A stretch of DNA of 11,109 bases from positions 1 to 11,109 of the forward strand of contig DYKW01000046.1 in NCBI GenBank assembly GCA_020722405.1, read 5' to 3'. The DNA comes from Anaerolinea thermophila. Lineage in GTDB: Bacteria; Chloroflexota; Anaerolineae; Anaerolineales; DRKV01. A model generated the notes under the pieces. The model was not told the DNA's origin. It did no database searches and saw only the letters and a program-made list of their open reading frames with translations. Position numbers and translations under genes: made by a program. Shown here in pieces: positions 1-6,622 of the stretch (positions are counted from its first letter, which is position 1; each line of letters starts with the position of its first letter).

Positions 1-120
1 ACTACCGAACTACCGAACTACCCAACTACCCAACTACCTGACCACCAAACTACCCAACTACCCAACCACCCAACTACCCAACCACCCAACTACCCGACTA
101 CGCGACTATCCGACATCGAA
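1..120 (+). repeat. 8-bp degenerate tandem repeat array
   Basis: The stretch divides without remainder into fifteen 8-bp units close to ACTACCSA (ACTACCGA, ACTACCCA, ACCACCCA and so on). Units degenerate toward the right end (ACTACGCG, ACTATCCG, ACATCGAA). The array is cut by the window edge, so its full length is unknown. It stops 2 nt before the ATG of the oligoendopeptidase gene and leaves no room for a recognisable Shine-Dalgarno site. There is an in-frame TGA at 39-41 and no start codon upstream of 123 in that frame, so the array is probably not translated as part of the gene. A second array of the same unit lies at 8233-8280. Confidence 0.9.
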
Positions 121-122
121 AC

Positions 123-1895
123 ATGACCACTCCCACCTACACCCAAACTCGTTGGCGTCTGGACGACTTATTTCCCAAAGACGCCCCCCAAGCCGTTGAA
201 CAGGCCTTTACAGACCTGGATCAGCGTGTCGAAGCCTTCGAAGGCTACCGCAACGCGCTGACAAACGCCATCACCGGCCAAACCTTTCTCGACATCTTGC
301 AAGAATACGAAACGCTCAACAAACAGGCCCACCATCTGTACAATTTTGCCAGTTTATGGTTCGCCGAAAATACGCAAAACCAGGACGCCCAAACCCTACT
401 AGGCCGCGTGGAGCAATTCTTTGCGACGCTCGAAAACCGCACCTTGTTCTTCTCCCTGTGGTGGAAAGCCCTGGATGATGAAAACGCCGCCCGTCTGCTG
501 GCCGTCTCCGGTGATTATGCGGCCTACTTGAAAGCCATGCGCAAATTCAAACCGCACACGCTTTCCGAGGCCGAAGAAAAAATCATCAACTTGAAAAACG
601 TCAGCGGCACGCAGGCCCTCCAGCGCTTGTACGACACCATTACCAACCGCTACGTTTTCCGCGTGCAAGTCAATGGCGAAACCAAAGAACTAACGCGCGG
701 CGAATTGATGTCCTTGGTTCGGACATCCGACGCCGATCTACGGGCACGTGCCTATCAGGAACTGTACCGCGTATACGGCGAAGACGGTGCGCTGCTGGGG
801 CAGGTATACCAAACCATCGCCCGTGACTGGCACAACGAAAACATCACATTGCGCAAATTCCGCACACCCAACAGCGTTCGTAACCTGCACAACGACCTGC
901 CAGACGAGGTAGTAAACACCTTGTTGGAAGTCGCCCAACACAACGCGCCGCTCTTCCAACGCTATTTCCAATTCAAGGCACGTCACTTGGGGATAGACAC
1001 CCTGCGCCGCTATGACCTCTACGCCCCAATGACGCACACCGATAAAGCCTATACCTTCGACCAGGCTGCCAATCTAATTTTCGGAGCCTATCAGCGCTTC
1101 GACCCACGCATGGCAAGCCTGGCGCGTCAGATTTTCGACGAAAACCACATTGATAGCGAAGTACGCAAAGGTAAACGCGGCGGCGCTTTCTGTGCCACAG
1201 CCTCTAATGAACTAACCCCCTGGGTGCTGGTCAACTATCAAGGCAAACCCGATGATGTAGCCACGCTGGCGCACGAACTGGGGCACGCCGTTCATAGCCT
1301 GCTCGCGCAAAACCACACCTTGTTTACCCAACACCCCGTCCTACCGCTGGCCGAAACCGCCTCCACCTTCGGCGAAATGCTGCTGGTAGATTACCTACTG
1401 GATGGTGAAACCGATGTCTCGACGCGCCACAACTTGCTATCCCGTCAAATAGACGATGCTTACGCCACCATCATGCGGCAAACCTTTTTCGCCCTCTTCG
1501 AGCGTCAGGCACACGAGATGGTGCAACAGGGCGCGTCGGTGGAAGACCTCGCGCAGACTTACATGGAAAACCTGAAAACCCAGTTTGGGGATGCCGTCCA
1601 GGTGGCCGACGAATTCCGTTGGGAGTGGGTTTCCATCCCGCACATTTATCACGTCCCCTTCTACGTGTACGCTTACGCCTTTGGACAACTGCTGGTATTT
1701 TCTCTGTACCGGCAATACCGCACCGAGGGCGCATCCTTCAAGCCGCGTTATCTGGAACTCCTCTCGGCCGGAGGCTCCAAAGCACCACTGGAAATCCTGG
1801 ACGATGCCGGCATTGACGCTCGCAAGGCAGCCTTCTGGCAAGGCGGCTTCGATGTCATCGCAGATTTGCTCACGCAACTGGAAGAACTCTCCTGA
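123..1895 (+). CDS. pepF: M3 family oligoendopeptidase (PepF type)
   Basis: The 590-residue product is a cytosolic zinc metallopeptidase that cuts short peptides, probably in peptide turnover. The zinc motif is clear: H384-E-L-G-H388, with the third ligand probably E411 in LAETASTFGE, the position of the family glutamate. Around residues 505-521 a His/Tyr-rich segment (IPHIYHVPFYVYAYAFG) matches the family's substrate-binding and transition-state region. The N-terminal half is helical, as expected for the oligopeptidase F N-domain. Length is close to the usual value of about 600. No signal peptide is seen. ATG at 123 is the only reasonable start because a stop lies upstream in frame; no clear ribosome binding site precedes it and the 8-bp array runs up to it. 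The next gene begins 69 nt downstream on the same strand. The family assignment is firm; the exact subfamily (PepF versus other M3B members) is less certain. Confidence 0.93.
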   Translation: MTTPTYTQTRWRLDDLFPKDAPQAVEQAFTDLDQRVEAFEGYRNALTNAITGQTFLDILQEYETLNKQAHHLYNFASLWFAENTQNQDAQTLLGRVEQFFATLENRTLFFSLWWKALDDENAARLLAVSGDYAAYLKAMRKFKPHTLSEAEEKIINLKNVSGTQALQRLYDTITNRYVFRVQVNGETKELTRGELMSLVRTSDADLRARAYQELYRVYGEDGALLGQVYQTIARDWHNENITLRKFRTPNSVRNLHNDLPDEVVNTLLEVAQHNAPLFQRYFQFKARHLGIDTLRRYDLYAPMTHTDKAYTFDQAANLIFGAYQRFDPRMASLARQIFDENHIDSEVRKGKRGGAFCATASNELTPWVLVNYQGKPDDVATLAHELGHAVHSLLAQNHTLFTQHPVLPLAETASTFGEMLLVDYLLDGETDVSTRHNLLSRQIDDAYATIMRQTFFALFERQAHEMVQQGASVEDLAQTYMENLKTQFGDAVQVADEFRWEWVSIPHIYHVPFYVYAYAFGQLLVFSLYRQYRTEGASFKPRYLELLSAGGSKAPLEILDDAGIDARKAAFWQGGFDVIADLLTQLEELS

Positions 1896-1964
1896 AGCCA
1901 AAGGATACAGTACATCAGGCGGGGCAGACGTGATCTACCCCGCGCCTACTTTCCAAAGGAAGCG

Positions 1965-2747
1965 ATGAACAACCTACAGGCACATACCGCCGGCGGGGGA
2001 AAAGTGCAACACGAAAACGGTCTGTGGCGACTGCACCTGCCGGCTGGAGATGCCCACACCTACCGTTTGGCACAAGTAGACGATTACACCGGCCTGCCGC
2101 GTGCCCTCTTCCCCTGGCAGCCGGGCGTCCACCTGCAACTACGCGCCCGCACATCTCAGGCGATGATTCCCGGCACATGGGGATTCGGCCTGTGGAACGA
2201 CCCCTTTAGCCTGTCCCTGGGATTACAAGGCGGTACACGCCGTTTTCCCACCCTGCCCAATGCGGCCTGGTTCTTCTTTGCTTCTCCGCCTAACGCACTC
2301 AGTTTTCGAGATGACCAACCCGGATGCGGCGCGTTAACCTCGGTTTTTTCCTCCCCTAGGATACCCGCGCCCTTACTGGGGGTTGCCATCCCCCTATTGG
2401 GTGCCACCTTATGGGTCCCCGCGGGGCGCGCCTTGCGCCGTCTGGCCGGGCATTTCATCCAACAGGAAAACCACCTTGTAGAGATAGACACCACCCAATG
2501 GCACATCTACACTCTGATATGGCGCGCCAATCAAGTCATCTGGCAAATAGACGGGCAAGAAGTCAGTCGCAGTCCCTGGGCACCACATCCCCCATTGGGA
2601 TTGGTGCTGTGGGTAGACAATCAATACGCCGCCTGGGGGAACGATGGACGTGCCCGCTGGGGCATATTGTCTACTTTGGAACCTATAATTGTGGAAATTT
2701 CCGATTTAGCCTGCAATTTGCTTGACAACCAGGGCGCGATTGTGTAG
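1965..2747 (+). CDS. Hypothetical protein, probable concanavalin-like jelly-roll fold
   Basis: The product has 260 residues and no signal peptide or membrane segment. The segment around 176-200 (DTTQWHIYTLIWRANQVIWQIDGQEV) resembles the strand pair WHxYxxxWxxxxIxWxxDG seen in family 16 glycoside hydrolases and related laminin-G-like folds. Residues 70-81 (GTWGFGLWNDPF) would fit an earlier strand of such a sandwich. The family 16 catalytic signature ExDxE is not seen at the expected distance before the WH motif, so I infer a binding or structural protein rather than an active glucanase. The start is supported by AAGGA (about 1957-1961) a few bases before the ATG. It follows the peptidase gene by 69 nt and may be co-transcribed. 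Its last codons contain the promoter of the tRNA cluster. Function is unknown. Confidence 0.75.
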   Translation: MNNLQAHTAGGGKVQHENGLWRLHLPAGDAHTYRLAQVDDYTGLPRALFPWQPGVHLQLRARTSQAMIPGTWGFGLWNDPFSLSLGLQGGTRRFPTLPNAAWFFFASPPNALSFRDDQPGCGALTSVFSSPRIPAPLLGVAIPLLGATLWVPAGRALRRLAGHFIQQENHLVEIDTTQWHIYTLIWRANQVIWQIDGQEVSRSPWAPHPPLGLVLWVDNQYAAWGNDGRARWGILSTLEPIIVEISDLACNLLDNQGAIV

Positions 2748-2750
2748 AAT
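2722..2750 (+). promoter_or_regulatory. Sigma-70 type promoter for the tRNA cluster
   Basis: A perfect -35 box TTGACA (2722-2727) is followed by a 17-bp spacer and a -10 box TAGAAT (2745-2750). Transcription would start near 2757, about 43 nt before tRNA-Phe. The -10 box overlaps the TAG stop codon (2745-2747) of the upstream gene, so most of the promoter is inside coding sequence. Confidence 0.85.
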
Positions 2751-2799
2751 ACGGGGCGCACTTAGGGCAGTATAGTCTCACCAAAGATGTTGCCCACAG

Positions 2800-2872
2800 G
2801 CCGAGATAGCTCAGTTGGTAGAGCACGCGACTGAAAATTGCGGTGTCGCCAGTTCGATTCTGGCTCTCGGCA
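2800..2872 (+). tRNA. tRNA-Phe (GAA)
   Basis: A full 73-nt cloverleaf can be drawn. The acceptor stem pairs GCCGAGA (2800-2806) with TCTCGGC (2865-2871), and the discriminator is A2872. The D stem is GCTC/GAGC and the anticodon stem CGCGA/TTGCG encloses CTGAAAA, with anticodon GAA at 2833-2835. The T stem is GCCAG/CTGGC around TTCGATT. No CCA is encoded, so the 3' end must be added by a CCA-adding enzyme. It is the first gene of a three-tRNA cluster. Confidence 0.97.
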
Positions 2873-2916
2873 CTCTCGGTCTAAGTAAAGAAGGCTTTCA
2901 CATTAAGGCCGATTTT

Positions 2917-2989
<73 letters not shown>

Positions 2990-3001
2990 CAAACACATCA
3001 C

Positions 3002-3040
3002 AAGCGGCCGGCAAGAAAAATGTCCGGGCCGCTTTATTTT
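3002..3040 (+). terminator. Terminator-like hairpin between tRNA-Gly and tRNA-Cys
   Basis: AAGCGGCC (3002-3009) pairs perfectly with GGCCGCTT (3027-3034), with further possible pairing inside the loop (GG/CC with one bulge). The stem is followed by TTATTTT. This has the form of a Rho-independent terminator, yet tRNA-Cys starts 2 nt after the T-rich tract. It may act as a partial terminator, or the hairpin may be an RNA-processing signal. Confidence 0.65.
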
Positions 3041-3042
3041 AC

Positions 3043-3114
3043 GGCGACGTGGCCAAGTTGGCAAGGCAAGGGTCTGCAAAACCCTGATCACGGGTTCGAA
3101 TCCCGTCGTCGCCT
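3043..3114 (+). tRNA. tRNA-Cys (GCA)
   Basis: A 72-nt cloverleaf: acceptor GGCGACG (3043-3049) pairs with CGTCGCC (3107-3113), discriminator T3114 as expected for tRNA-Cys. The anticodon stem AGGGT/ACCCT encloses CTGCAAA with anticodon GCA at 3076-3078. The T arm is ACGGG, TTCGAAT, CCCGT. CCA is not encoded. I see no separate promoter before it, so it probably depends on readthrough of the preceding hairpin. Confidence 0.96.
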
Positions 3115-3136
3115 CTCAAACATCATCATCACCGAC

Positions 3137-3170
3137 AAAAAATGCGCCTTGATGGGCGCATTTTTATTTT
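3137..3170. terminator. Bidirectional Rho-independent terminator
   Basis: ATGCGCC (3142-3148) pairs with GGCGCAT (3155-3161) around the loop TTGATG. Flanking A and T runs lengthen the stem by about four A-T pairs. On the plus strand the stem is followed by TTTTTATTTT, ending the tRNA cluster. On the minus strand it is followed by a T run, so it can also end the LysM gene, whose stop codon is at 3214. Confidence 0.88.
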
Positions 3171-3213
3171 CCGGGGATAGCAGGGGGTTCCGTCTCCCCT
3201 GCAGATAGCGCAG

Positions 3214-4074
3214 TCAACGCCCCAGGCGGTTGGCAAAGAACGCCAAAGCAATACCGGCAAACAACAAAAGCGCACCTAAAATACCTAGCCAACCAGGGGA
3301 GCCACTCTCCGCGGCTGGTGTTTCCGACACAACAGCAGCCCCAAGGTCATCCTTTTGTGCCCCAAAATCCAGGTACGTTTGATCCCCAGGGGCAAGCGTC
3401 AATGCGGCATTCATCAACGTCGTGGGGTGATAACCATCGGGAACGCCTACCGAGATGTTGTACTCGCCCGGCGGTAGGTCAAGGAAGGTGGTAAACCCCA
3501 AGGCCGGATCAAAGCCGGTGTAGAGGTTGAAATTGCAATCTTCCTCAATGCGCGTGCCACTTTCTGCCTCCAGCGAAGTGGCGCCATCGCGCGCCAGAAT
3601 GCTGATTTTGCCACCGGAGATAACCACTTCTGTATCCTGCCGCATGGCATCGCCATTCACATCTTCGTAGATGAGAACACACAATATGGCCGTGTTACGC
3701 TCAGGCGTCGCGGTGGGTGTAATCGGCAGCGGCGTGGGGGTCGGCCCGGGGGTAGGCGTATACAGGGCTGGGCCACCAAAACCAAGCAGCAACACCTGCC
3801 CGGGAGAAATAATCGCATCCGCATTCAGGTTATTGAGCGCCCGCAGTTCATCTACCGTCAAACCACTGATGGCCGCTACACGCCAGAGCGTATCATCCGG
3901 CTGTACAGTGTACAAGATACTGCCATCCGGACCAGGCGTGGGCGTGGGAAAAGGCGTCAACTGTGCCCGTGGGGCAGCCTGGGTACCCTGCGGCAGGCCA
4001 CTCAGACCAACAATCAGTATCAGGCCTACAAATAAGGCCATGAACAAACGGGGAAAAACGGGAAAGGCTTTCAT
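3214..4074 (-). CDS. LysM-domain surface protein with C-terminal membrane anchor
   Basis: The 286-residue product has a clear order of parts. A signal peptide spans residues 1 to about 34 (hydrophobic LFMALFVGLILIVGL, then an Ala-rich cleavage zone). A short Pro/Thr stretch follows, then one LysM motif at about 54-98 (YTVQPDDTLWRVAAISGLTVDELRALNNL in the first two thirds). Residues 106-126 are a TPTP-type linker. A beta-sandwich-like region at about 130-240 starts with LIYEDVNGDAMRQD, which resembles the opening of SdrD B-type repeats, and includes DLPPGEYNISV. A membrane helix lies at about 262-281, followed by a basic tail (NRLGR). I infer an envelope protein with outward-facing LysM that binds peptidoglycan or a related glycan. 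C132 and C180 could form a disulfide. It lies 48 nt after the rhomboid gene. Confidence 0.85.
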   Translation of the reverse strand: MKAFPVFPRLFMALFVGLILIVGLSGLPQGTQAAPRAQLTPFPTPTPGPDGSILYTVQPDDTLWRVAAISGLTVDELRALNNLNADAIISPGQVLLLGFGGPALYTPTPGPTPTPLPITPTATPERNTAILCVLIYEDVNGDAMRQDTEVVISGGKISILARDGATSLEAESGTRIEEDCNFNLYTGFDPALGFTTFLDLPPGEYNISVGVPDGYHPTTLMNAALTLAPGDQTYLDFGAQKDDLGAAVVSETPAAESGSPGWLGILGALLLFAGIALAFFANRLGR

Positions 4075-4082
4075 TAGCGACG

Positions 4083-4088
4083 ATTATA
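4083..4088 (-). promoter_or_regulatory. Candidate -10 box of the LysM gene
   Basis: On the minus strand a perfect TATAAT (4088 to 4083) lies in the 48-nt gap after the rhomboid gene. The start codon begins at 4074, only 8 nt after the box, so transcription from it would give a leaderless or nearly leaderless message; no Shine-Dalgarno site is visible. I find no good -35 box at 16-18 nt, so the call is tentative. Confidence 0.45.
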
Positions 4089-4122
4089 CTCGATACAGAT
4101 ACAATACGCCGGCCAGTCTGGA

Positions 4123-4878
4123 CTACAACGTCAGCCATAGCGCGGTCAGCGCCCCAATCAGCACCAAAATAGACAACGCCACCAACCAGACCGTTCGCTC
4201 CTCACGGCGATCTCGAATGTACGCTGTTAGGCCATCCTTACTGACGATTTCCAAAAGCGGCCCTCCAAACCAAGCAAAGATTGCGCCCCCCAGGAAACCT
4301 CCCAGGTGTCCCCAGTTGTCAATGCCAGGCGACAGGCCAAATACAAAGTTGATAATCGCCAGGTTGATCAAATTCATCAACGTGCGCCGTGGATTCTGAA
4401 ACAGGAATCCATTGCGATACACCAAAATTCCCTCTGCGGCCAACAGCCCGAAAATAGCGGTAGAAGATCCCAAAGAAGGCTGCGGCGTAAACCACAAAGA
4501 ACAAAGGTTGCCTGCAATACCTGCCAGAAAGTACAACACCAAAAAGCGTGCTCGCCCCCAAAAACGCTCCAGTGCCGGCCCAATGGCGTACAGGGCATAC
4601 ATATTGAAACCGATATGCAAGATGGAGCCATGCAAAAAAATCGGCGTTACCAACCGCCACAATTGTCCCTCGGCAACGTAAGGGCCATATTTGACCCCCA
4701 AGGCGGTTACCAGGTCCTGTCCAAACAGAAACTGCCCCGCAACCTGCAACAAATAAATGAAAATCGTCACCCCCATCAACCCATAAACTGCCCAGGGGGT
4801 ACCTCCTGGCAACTGTAAGCGGATGGGGATTCCCTGAGATGCCGGTGCAACGTCAGGCGGTGTTGAAAATTGGCTCAT
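4123..4878 (-). CDS. Rhomboid family intramembrane serine protease
   Basis: The 251-residue membrane protein has a cytosolic N-tail of about 27 residues, six or seven hydrophobic segments and a polar stretch at 212-228 before a last helix. Family landmarks are present: WRLVTPIFLHGSILHIGFN with H83, H88 and N92 spaced as H145, H150 and N154 in E. coli GlpG; the catalytic serine S139 in G137-S-S-T140; and the catalytic histidine H191 in NWGHLGGFLGG. The usual motif is GxSG, so the last position is Thr here instead of Gly. The Ser/His dyad is intact and activity is likely. The extra helix after the His-bearing one suggests the 6+1 topology common in bacteria. The ATG overlaps the gmk stop by 4 nt (ATGA), so the two are probably translationally coupled. 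The substrate is unknown; the neighbouring single-pass LysM protein is one candidate by context only. Confidence 0.9.
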   Translation of the reverse strand: MSQFSTPPDVAPASQGIPIRLQLPGGTPWAVYGLMGVTIFIYLLQVAGQFLFGQDLVTALGVKYGPYVAEGQLWRLVTPIFLHGSILHIGFNMYALYAIGPALERFWGRARFLVLYFLAGIAGNLCSLWFTPQPSLGSSTAIFGLLAAEGILVYRNGFLFQNPRRTLMNLINLAIINFVFGLSPGIDNWGHLGGFLGGAIFAWFGGPLLEIVSKDGLTAYIRDRREERTVWLVALSILVLIGALTALWLTL

Positions 4879-5492
4879 AGAGTCACCTTACGTTGCTGCA
4901 CGCGATGATGTTCGGCATGGATAATTGCCAACAGTGTATCCACCGCTTCATCTAATTGGTCATTGGGATTGACAACCACATAATCAAATTCATTAATGCG
5001 CTGCATTTCCTTACGGGCAGTAGCAATGCGTAATTTCAGCCCCTCAGGGGTCTCAGTTTTACGGGCTGTCAGACGGGCTTCCAATTCTTCTTCATTACCG
5101 GTAGTCATGAAAATCAACAAAGCATCCGGGCACAGGGAGCGAATCGTCGCTGCCCCCTGCACATCAATGCGCATGACCACATCTTTGCCGCTGGCAAGCG
5201 CCTCACGTACTTGCGCCTTAGGAATACCTTTATAATCATTGTAAACAATGGCGTATTCCAACAGCTCGTCCTGTTCGATCATCTCCGCAAATTCATCGTG
5301 CGAGACAAAAAAATAATCTACGCCATGTTGCTCTTCGACACGCGGTGGACGGGTCGTGGCGGTCACCACAAAGTGAAACGGCAAACGCCGTTCCTTCATA
5401 CGCTGAATGACCGTATCTTTTCCTACACCAGAAGGGCCGGAGATGACAATTAGCAATGGTTCTTTATGCAATGGGGGAAAATCAGAAAACAT
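4875..5492 (-). CDS. gmk: Guanylate kinase
   Basis: The enzyme phosphorylates GMP to GDP with ATP in the cytosol. The 205-residue length is normal. The P-loop is GPSGVGKDT (19-27), where the family most often has GKST. The GMP-binding region shows TTRPPRVEE and GVDYFF (about 46-62), E79-Y80, and IDVQGA (109-114). The lid region RLTARKTETPEGLKLR (140-155) and the C-terminal YVVVNPNDQLDEAV (171-184) are typical. The start is supported by GAGG 7 nt before the ATG. It leads a gmk-rhomboid-LysM block and its stop overlaps the rhomboid start. Confidence 0.96.
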   Translation of the reverse strand: MFSDFPPLHKEPLLIVISGPSGVGKDTVIQRMKERRLPFHFVVTATTRPPRVEEQHGVDYFFVSHDEFAEMIEQDELLEYAIVYNDYKGIPKAQVREALASGKDVVMRIDVQGAATIRSLCPDALLIFMTTGNEEELEARLTARKTETPEGLKLRIATARKEMQRINEFDYVVVNPNDQLDEAVDTLLAIIHAEHHRVQQRKVTL

Positions 5493-5508
5493 AAGGTTGC
5501 CTCAAATG

Positions 5509-5516
5509 AGTATAAT
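5509..5516. promoter_or_regulatory. Possible divergent -10 element
   Basis: In the gap between gmk (minus) and the zinc ribbon gene (plus), AGTATAAT gives TATAAT on the plus strand (5511-5516) and TATACT on the minus strand (5514-5509). Either could serve as a -10 box for its gene. No convincing -35 box is found for either direction. Confidence 0.3.
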
Positions 5517-5583
5517 GGGGGGAGCAAGCGCCGTGTATCAAATAGCAAGCAAGAAGTACGATAGTACAAATTTTGATTTTCTT

Positions 5584-5592
5584 AGGAGGTGA
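5584..5592 (+). promoter_or_regulatory. Strong Shine-Dalgarno site of the zinc ribbon gene
   Basis: AGGAGGTGA is a nearly perfect match to the end of 16S rRNA and stands at a suitable distance from the ATG at 5598. A GTG at 5589 in the same frame lies inside this site, which argues against it as the start. Confidence 0.85.
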
Positions 5593-5597
5593 GTTAT

Positions 5598-5987
5598 ATG
5601 CCCTCGTATGAGTATCGCTGCCTGGATTGCAGACGCCGTTTCGAGGTATTTATGACCTATGCTGAATATGGAAAGCACCCGGTAGTTTGCCCACATTGTC
5701 AAAGTGAGCATGTTCAGCGCCGAGTTGGCAGGGTACGCATCGCCCGCTCCGAAGAATCACGCTTGGAAAATATGGCCGATCCAAGCGCGTTGGATGGGTT
5801 AGAAGACGATCCCAAGGCATTGGGACGCCTGATGCGGCAAATGAGCAGCGAATTGGGCGAAGACCCAGGCCCGGAATTTCATGAGGTTGTCAACCGCCTG
5901 GAGGCAGGTCAAAGCCCAGAGGAGATCGAGTCCGCATTACCCGACCTGGCCGGTGATGACGGCGGGGTGCCGGAAGATGATTTTTAG
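5598..5987 (+). CDS. FmdB-family zinc ribbon protein
   Basis: The 129-residue product begins with PSYEYRCLDC, followed by CPHC, giving four zinc ligands C8, C11, C31 and C34. This is the FmdB or putative-regulatory zinc ribbon type, named after a protein linked to formamidase/formylmethanofuran genes; its molecular role is not established. After the ribbon the chain is charged, with an RRVGRVRIAR basic patch (about 41-50), a helical middle and a strongly acidic end (DLAGDDGGVPEDDF). It stands alone on the plus strand, divergent from gmk. Its TAG stop overlaps the tmk stop on the opposite strand (shared bases TTAG at 5984-5987), so no terminator fits between them. Confidence 0.88.
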   Translation: MPSYEYRCLDCRRRFEVFMTYAEYGKHPVVCPHCQSEHVQRRVGRVRIARSEESRLENMADPSALDGLEDDPKALGRLMRQMSSELGEDPGPEFHEVVNRLEAGQSPEEIESALPDLAGDDGGVPEDDF

Positions 5988-6622
5988 GCTATACCCTCAA
6001 GCGCTTGCAAGCGCTGAAAGGTAATTGCCTGCAATTGCGCTTGAATTTGCCGGGGCGATTGGGCCGCGTCGACAACGACCCAACGCTCCGGCTCTTTTTT
6101 TACCAGTTGGTGGTACCCGGCTCGCACACGGCGGTGAAATGCCAACTCATAAGCGTCCAGGCGATTCCAATCGCCACCATTGGCACGACGCTGCAAACCA
6201 ATTTCGACATCCAGGTCTAGCAAAAAGGTCAAATCAGGGGTTAACCCTTCAGTCGCAAAAAGCAAAAGATTTTGCAATTCATCCAAGATCATACCATGTC
6301 CATAGCCTTGATAAGCCAGCGTAGAATCAGCATAGCGATCACATAGCACGACACCACCACTTTCCAGATGCGGACGAATAACTTCGGACACCAGTTGCGC
6401 CCGCGAGGCCAGAAAGAGCAAAATTTCGGTGCGCGGGTGCATAGCGGTGTTTTTTATATCACTCAACACACTACGAATCTGGTCCCCAATCGGCGTGCCG
6501 CCAGGCTCACGCGTCGTAAGCACTTGATAACCGGCTTGGCGCAGTGCCTCGGCCAAAAAAGGGATTTGCGTGGTCTTACCACTGCCTTCCGGCCCTTCGA
6601 AGGTGATGAAAAAACCGCTCAC
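5984..6622 (-). CDS. tmk: Thymidylate kinase
   Basis: The enzyme phosphorylates dTMP to dTDP. The 212-residue length is typical. Motifs in order: P-loop GPEGSGKT (10-17), REPGGT (38-43) in the dTMP-binding region, the D95-R96-Y97 motif followed by ADSTLAYQG, and the lid region LQRRANGGDWNRLD (143-156). The start is a GTG at 6622-6620 that overlaps the TGA stop of the R3H ATPase gene by 4 nt (GTGA), so translation is likely coupled. A purine-rich GGGAGCAAGG tract lies just upstream. A perfect 16-bp palindrome falls in its last codons. Confidence 0.96.
   Translation of the reverse strand: MSGFFITFEGPEGSGKTTQIPFLAEALRQAGYQVLTTREPGGTPIGDQIRSVLSDIKNTAMHPRTEILLFLASRAQLVSEVIRPHLESGGVVLCDRYADSTLAYQGYGHGMILDELQNLLLFATEGLTPDLTFLLDLDVEIGLQRRANGGDWNRLDAYELAFHRRVRAGYHQLVKKEPERWVVVDAAQSPRQIQAQLQAITFQRLQALEGIA
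6000..6015. repeat. Perfect 16-bp palindrome at the 3' end of tmk
   Basis: AGCGCTTGCAAGCGCT equals its own reverse complement. It lies in the codons for LQAL near the C-terminus of Tmk and 13 nt past the zinc ribbon stop codon on the plus strand. No T run follows on either strand, so it is not a classical terminator. Confidence 0.75.

Noticed and set aside
1..120. CRISPR array.
   Set aside because: The unit is 8 bp, contiguous, with no spacers and no cas genes nearby.
1919..1943. GCGGGG/CCCCGC hairpin between the peptidase and jelly-roll genes as a terminator.
   Set aside because: The stem is only 6 bp with a 13-nt loop and no T run follows. It may be a weak structure but does not support a terminator call.
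3671..4399. Long plus-strand open frame with a GVGVGPGVGV stretch.
   Set aside because: It is the reverse reading of the Pro/Thr linker and other parts of the LysM and rhomboid genes, which have clear domains on the minus strand.
5550..5566. Small inverted repeat AGTACGATAGTAC before the zinc ribbon gene as an operator.
   Set aside because: The arms are only 4 bp and expected by chance; no regulator gene is nearby.
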